From an uncultured Bacteroidota bacterium (GTDB lineage: Bacteria > Bacteroidota > Bacteroidia > Chitinophagales > Chitinophagaceae), in contig CAIMDZ010000049.1 of assembly GCA_903839875.1 (NCBI GenBank), forward strand, positions 1-40,571: DNA of 40,571 bases, written 5' to 3'. The position numbers and the translations under genes were made by a program. The notes beneath the pieces are model-generated. The model was not told the origin of the DNA, did not search any database, and was given only the letters and a program-made list of their open reading frames with translations. Positions 39,557-40,571 of the stretch are shown here, piece by piece. Position 1 is the stretch's first letter; each line of letters starts with the position of its first letter.

Positions 39557-40072
39557 TTAGTTCTTTAATATTAATTGTGGTGAGTACCTAAACATCATTT
39601 GTTTAGTGTGATATAATATAAAGTCATGGTCTAATTTTTCTTTCTTAACCCCATCAATCTTTGAAACACAACCCCGCTTATTTTTTTGTGAATTTAATTG
39701 GTAGGTAAGTTGATTAATATAGTCCTCATTAACGCCAGTAATAAATAAATGAAAATGAAATCCTGAATAAAAATCGGTTTTAACAATGCTGGTTGTATGC
39801 TGGGACATAAAGAAATCATGGGTGGTTTCAAATATGGATATGTACTTTATCAAATCATTTTCTTTACCTGAATAGTAGCCCTGCGGGTTTCTTCTTTTCA
39901 CATATTCTTTCGTACTTCTTCGGATATGCTTTTTTAGTTCGTTTAACGAAAAGTTTGACCCCTTTATGTTTTGTTGGACGACAATATAATACATGTTTTC
40001 AGTTGGCAACAGGGATACTTCATTAAGTATCTTTTTTTGGTGTTCGTTTATTTCATAGGTATAGTTACTCAT
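39557..40072 (-). CDS. Small protein with HUH-nuclease-like motifs
   Basis: A 171-residue protein. NMYYIVVQQN (about 26-35) could be the first Rep strand; FHFHLFITG with H106 and H108 is an H-U-H-U-U-U pattern; and YHTK (Y154, K157) is a Y-x-x-K pattern in a helix. The order and spacing agree with rolling-circle Rep and transposase HUH domains, in which the His pair holds the metal and the Tyr cuts DNA. No helicase domain is attached. The assignment rests on motifs alone. Other small genes and a hairpin lie just upstream. Confidence 0.45.
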   Translation of the reverse strand: MSNYTYEINEHQKKILNEVSLLPTENMYYIVVQQNIKGSNFSLNELKKHIRRSTKEYVKRRNPQGYYSGKENDLIKYISIFETTHDFFMSQHTTSIVKTDFYSGFHFHLFITGVNEDYINQLTYQLNSQKNKRGCVSKIDGVKKEKLDHDFILYHTKQMMFRYSPQLILKN

Positions 40073-40162
40073 TAGGTCTAGTAGTATTGGTATAGGACAA
40101 TCATTTCAATCACAGATGTAATTGATTAGAGCCTTAATTTTTATAGTGTTTTACAGAACTAT

Positions 40163-40190
40163 TAACTGCCACGCTCGTTGTCGTGGGTTA
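40163..40190. other. Hairpin upstream of the HUH-like gene
   Basis: TAAC-TG-CCACG (40163-40173), loop CTCGTTGT, CGTGG-GTTA (40182-40190): nine base pairs with a 2-nt bulge. It could be a replication-origin hairpin for a HUH protein or a weak terminator for the 52-residue gene, which ends 5 bp away. Confidence 0.35.
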
Positions 40191-40194
40191 TTTT

Positions 40195-40353
40195 CTATTG
40201 CTTCATTTTTTCTATTGCCATCTTTAAATCCAATATCTTTATTTCTGCCTGTAATTTTCTTTTCTTTAAACTATCCTTCTCCAGCCACATTTTTTTATAT
40301 AATTCGCTTCGCTTTTTCTTTAAGCCGTTCATTTTATCAATATCATATCCCAT
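40195..40353 (-). CDS. Small coiled-coil protein, 52 residues
   Basis: The peptide begins MGYDIDKMNGLKKKRSELYK and continues in Lys/Glu/Leu heptads (LQAEIKILDLKMAIEKMKQ) to a TAG, which predicts a coiled coil. Its ATG is 1 bp after the stop of the 68-residue gene, so translation is probably coupled. It was found by reading the minus strand and has no known family. Confidence 0.5.
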   Translation of the reverse strand: MGYDIDKMNGLKKKRSELYKKMWLEKDSLKKRKLQAEIKILDLKMAIEKMKQ

Positions 40354-40354
40354 T

Positions 40355-40561
40355 TCACTTTTTATTTTTTATCAGCCTTTTGTAGTTTTTGATTTGTCTT
40401 TTCAAATACTTTTCAAACATGAAATCAATAAACATTACTACTGCTTCCTCCTTAATTAAATACCTATTGTTGTATATTATGTAATCATCTTTTTGAAAAT
40501 CAAACAATAGCATTTCCATTTTAAGTTTTGATTTGCTTATTCTTAAAATCGCTCGTAGCAT
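40355..40561 (-). CDS. Small protein of 68 residues, unknown
   Basis: A basic, helix-rich peptide (MLRAILRISKSKLKMEMLLF... ending YKRLIKNKK) with a central YIIYNNRYLIKEEAVVMFI. Alternative ATGs lie 14 and 16 codons in. It is next to the 52-residue gene and near the HUH-like gene; the three could be one accessory cassette. The promoter lies beyond the window. Confidence 0.45.
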   Translation of the reverse strand: MLRAILRISKSKLKMEMLLFDFQKDDYIIYNNRYLIKEEAVVMFIDFMFEKYLKRQIKNYKRLIKNKK

Positions 40562-40571
40562 AGTAGTATCA

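Overview
The window looks like a chromosomal segment of a Bacteroidota bacterium, most likely a Chitinophagaceae-type Sphingobacteria/Chitinophagia relative. Signs of this are -7 promoter elements of the TAnnTTTG kind in front of several genes, weak or absent Shine-Dalgarno sites, a clade II (Sec-exported) N2O reductase with the matching nos gene order, split metH, TlpA-type thioredoxins, DUF3108/DoxX-like/DUF2071 genes and a high density of short intergenic palindromes. No tRNA, rRNA or CRISPR array was recognised.

Layout. 1-3673 (+): a nitric-oxide cluster with the 3' end of a NorB-type NO reductase, a hemerythrin-like protein, an Rrf2 regulator with three cysteines, a polytopic heme-copper-oxidase-like protein and a DUF2249-ScdA_N-hemerythrin RIC protein. 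3674-5766: about 2 kb with almost no genes, holding repeats, a compact group of hairpins, gene remnants and two tiny genes. 5767-12285 (-): the nos operon (cytochrome c, nosZ, a membrane protein, nosL, nosD, nosF, nosY). 12740-16861 (+): a fasciclin lipoprotein, an unrecognised 608-residue Cys-containing protein, and proline dehydrogenase. 16869-20704: QueD, a YhbP-like flavin protein, tryptophanase and GluQRS. 20901-24427 (+): a small BamE-like protein, TruB, and a degenerate RelA/SpoT-fold protein with Pro-rich tandem repeats. 24574-32652: a YdeI-like protein, a methionine-type aminotransferase, a DUF3108 protein, a flippase-like membrane protein, RuvC, an orphan OmpR-type response regulator, a TlpA-type protein and the N-terminal module of MetH. 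32969-37599: small unknowns, cold-shock protein, a TPR/DoxX/DUF2071/methyltransferase/membrane-protein operon and a secreted unknown. 37812-40571: accessory DNA with a serine-recombinase remnant joined to a frameshifted membrane protein gene, several tiny genes, and a small protein carrying HUH-nuclease-like motifs.

How it works together. The left 12 kb can take NO to N2O (NorB) and N2O to N2 (NosZ), with NO-damage repair (RIC, hemerythrin) beside it; no nitrate or nitrite reductase is visible. Two DNA motifs recur upstream of these genes. One is a Crp/Fnr-like dyad, ATGAY-N4-RTCAT, found before the nos operon, the fasciclin gene, the 608-residue gene/putA pair, and twice before tryptophanase. 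The other is AAGACA-N4-TGTCTT, before the hemerythrin-rrf2 genes and again over the presumed tryptophanase promoter. This suggests a regulon that ties nitrogen-oxide respiration to proline and tryptophan catabolism and to an uncharacterised protein, which is the most interesting signal in the window.
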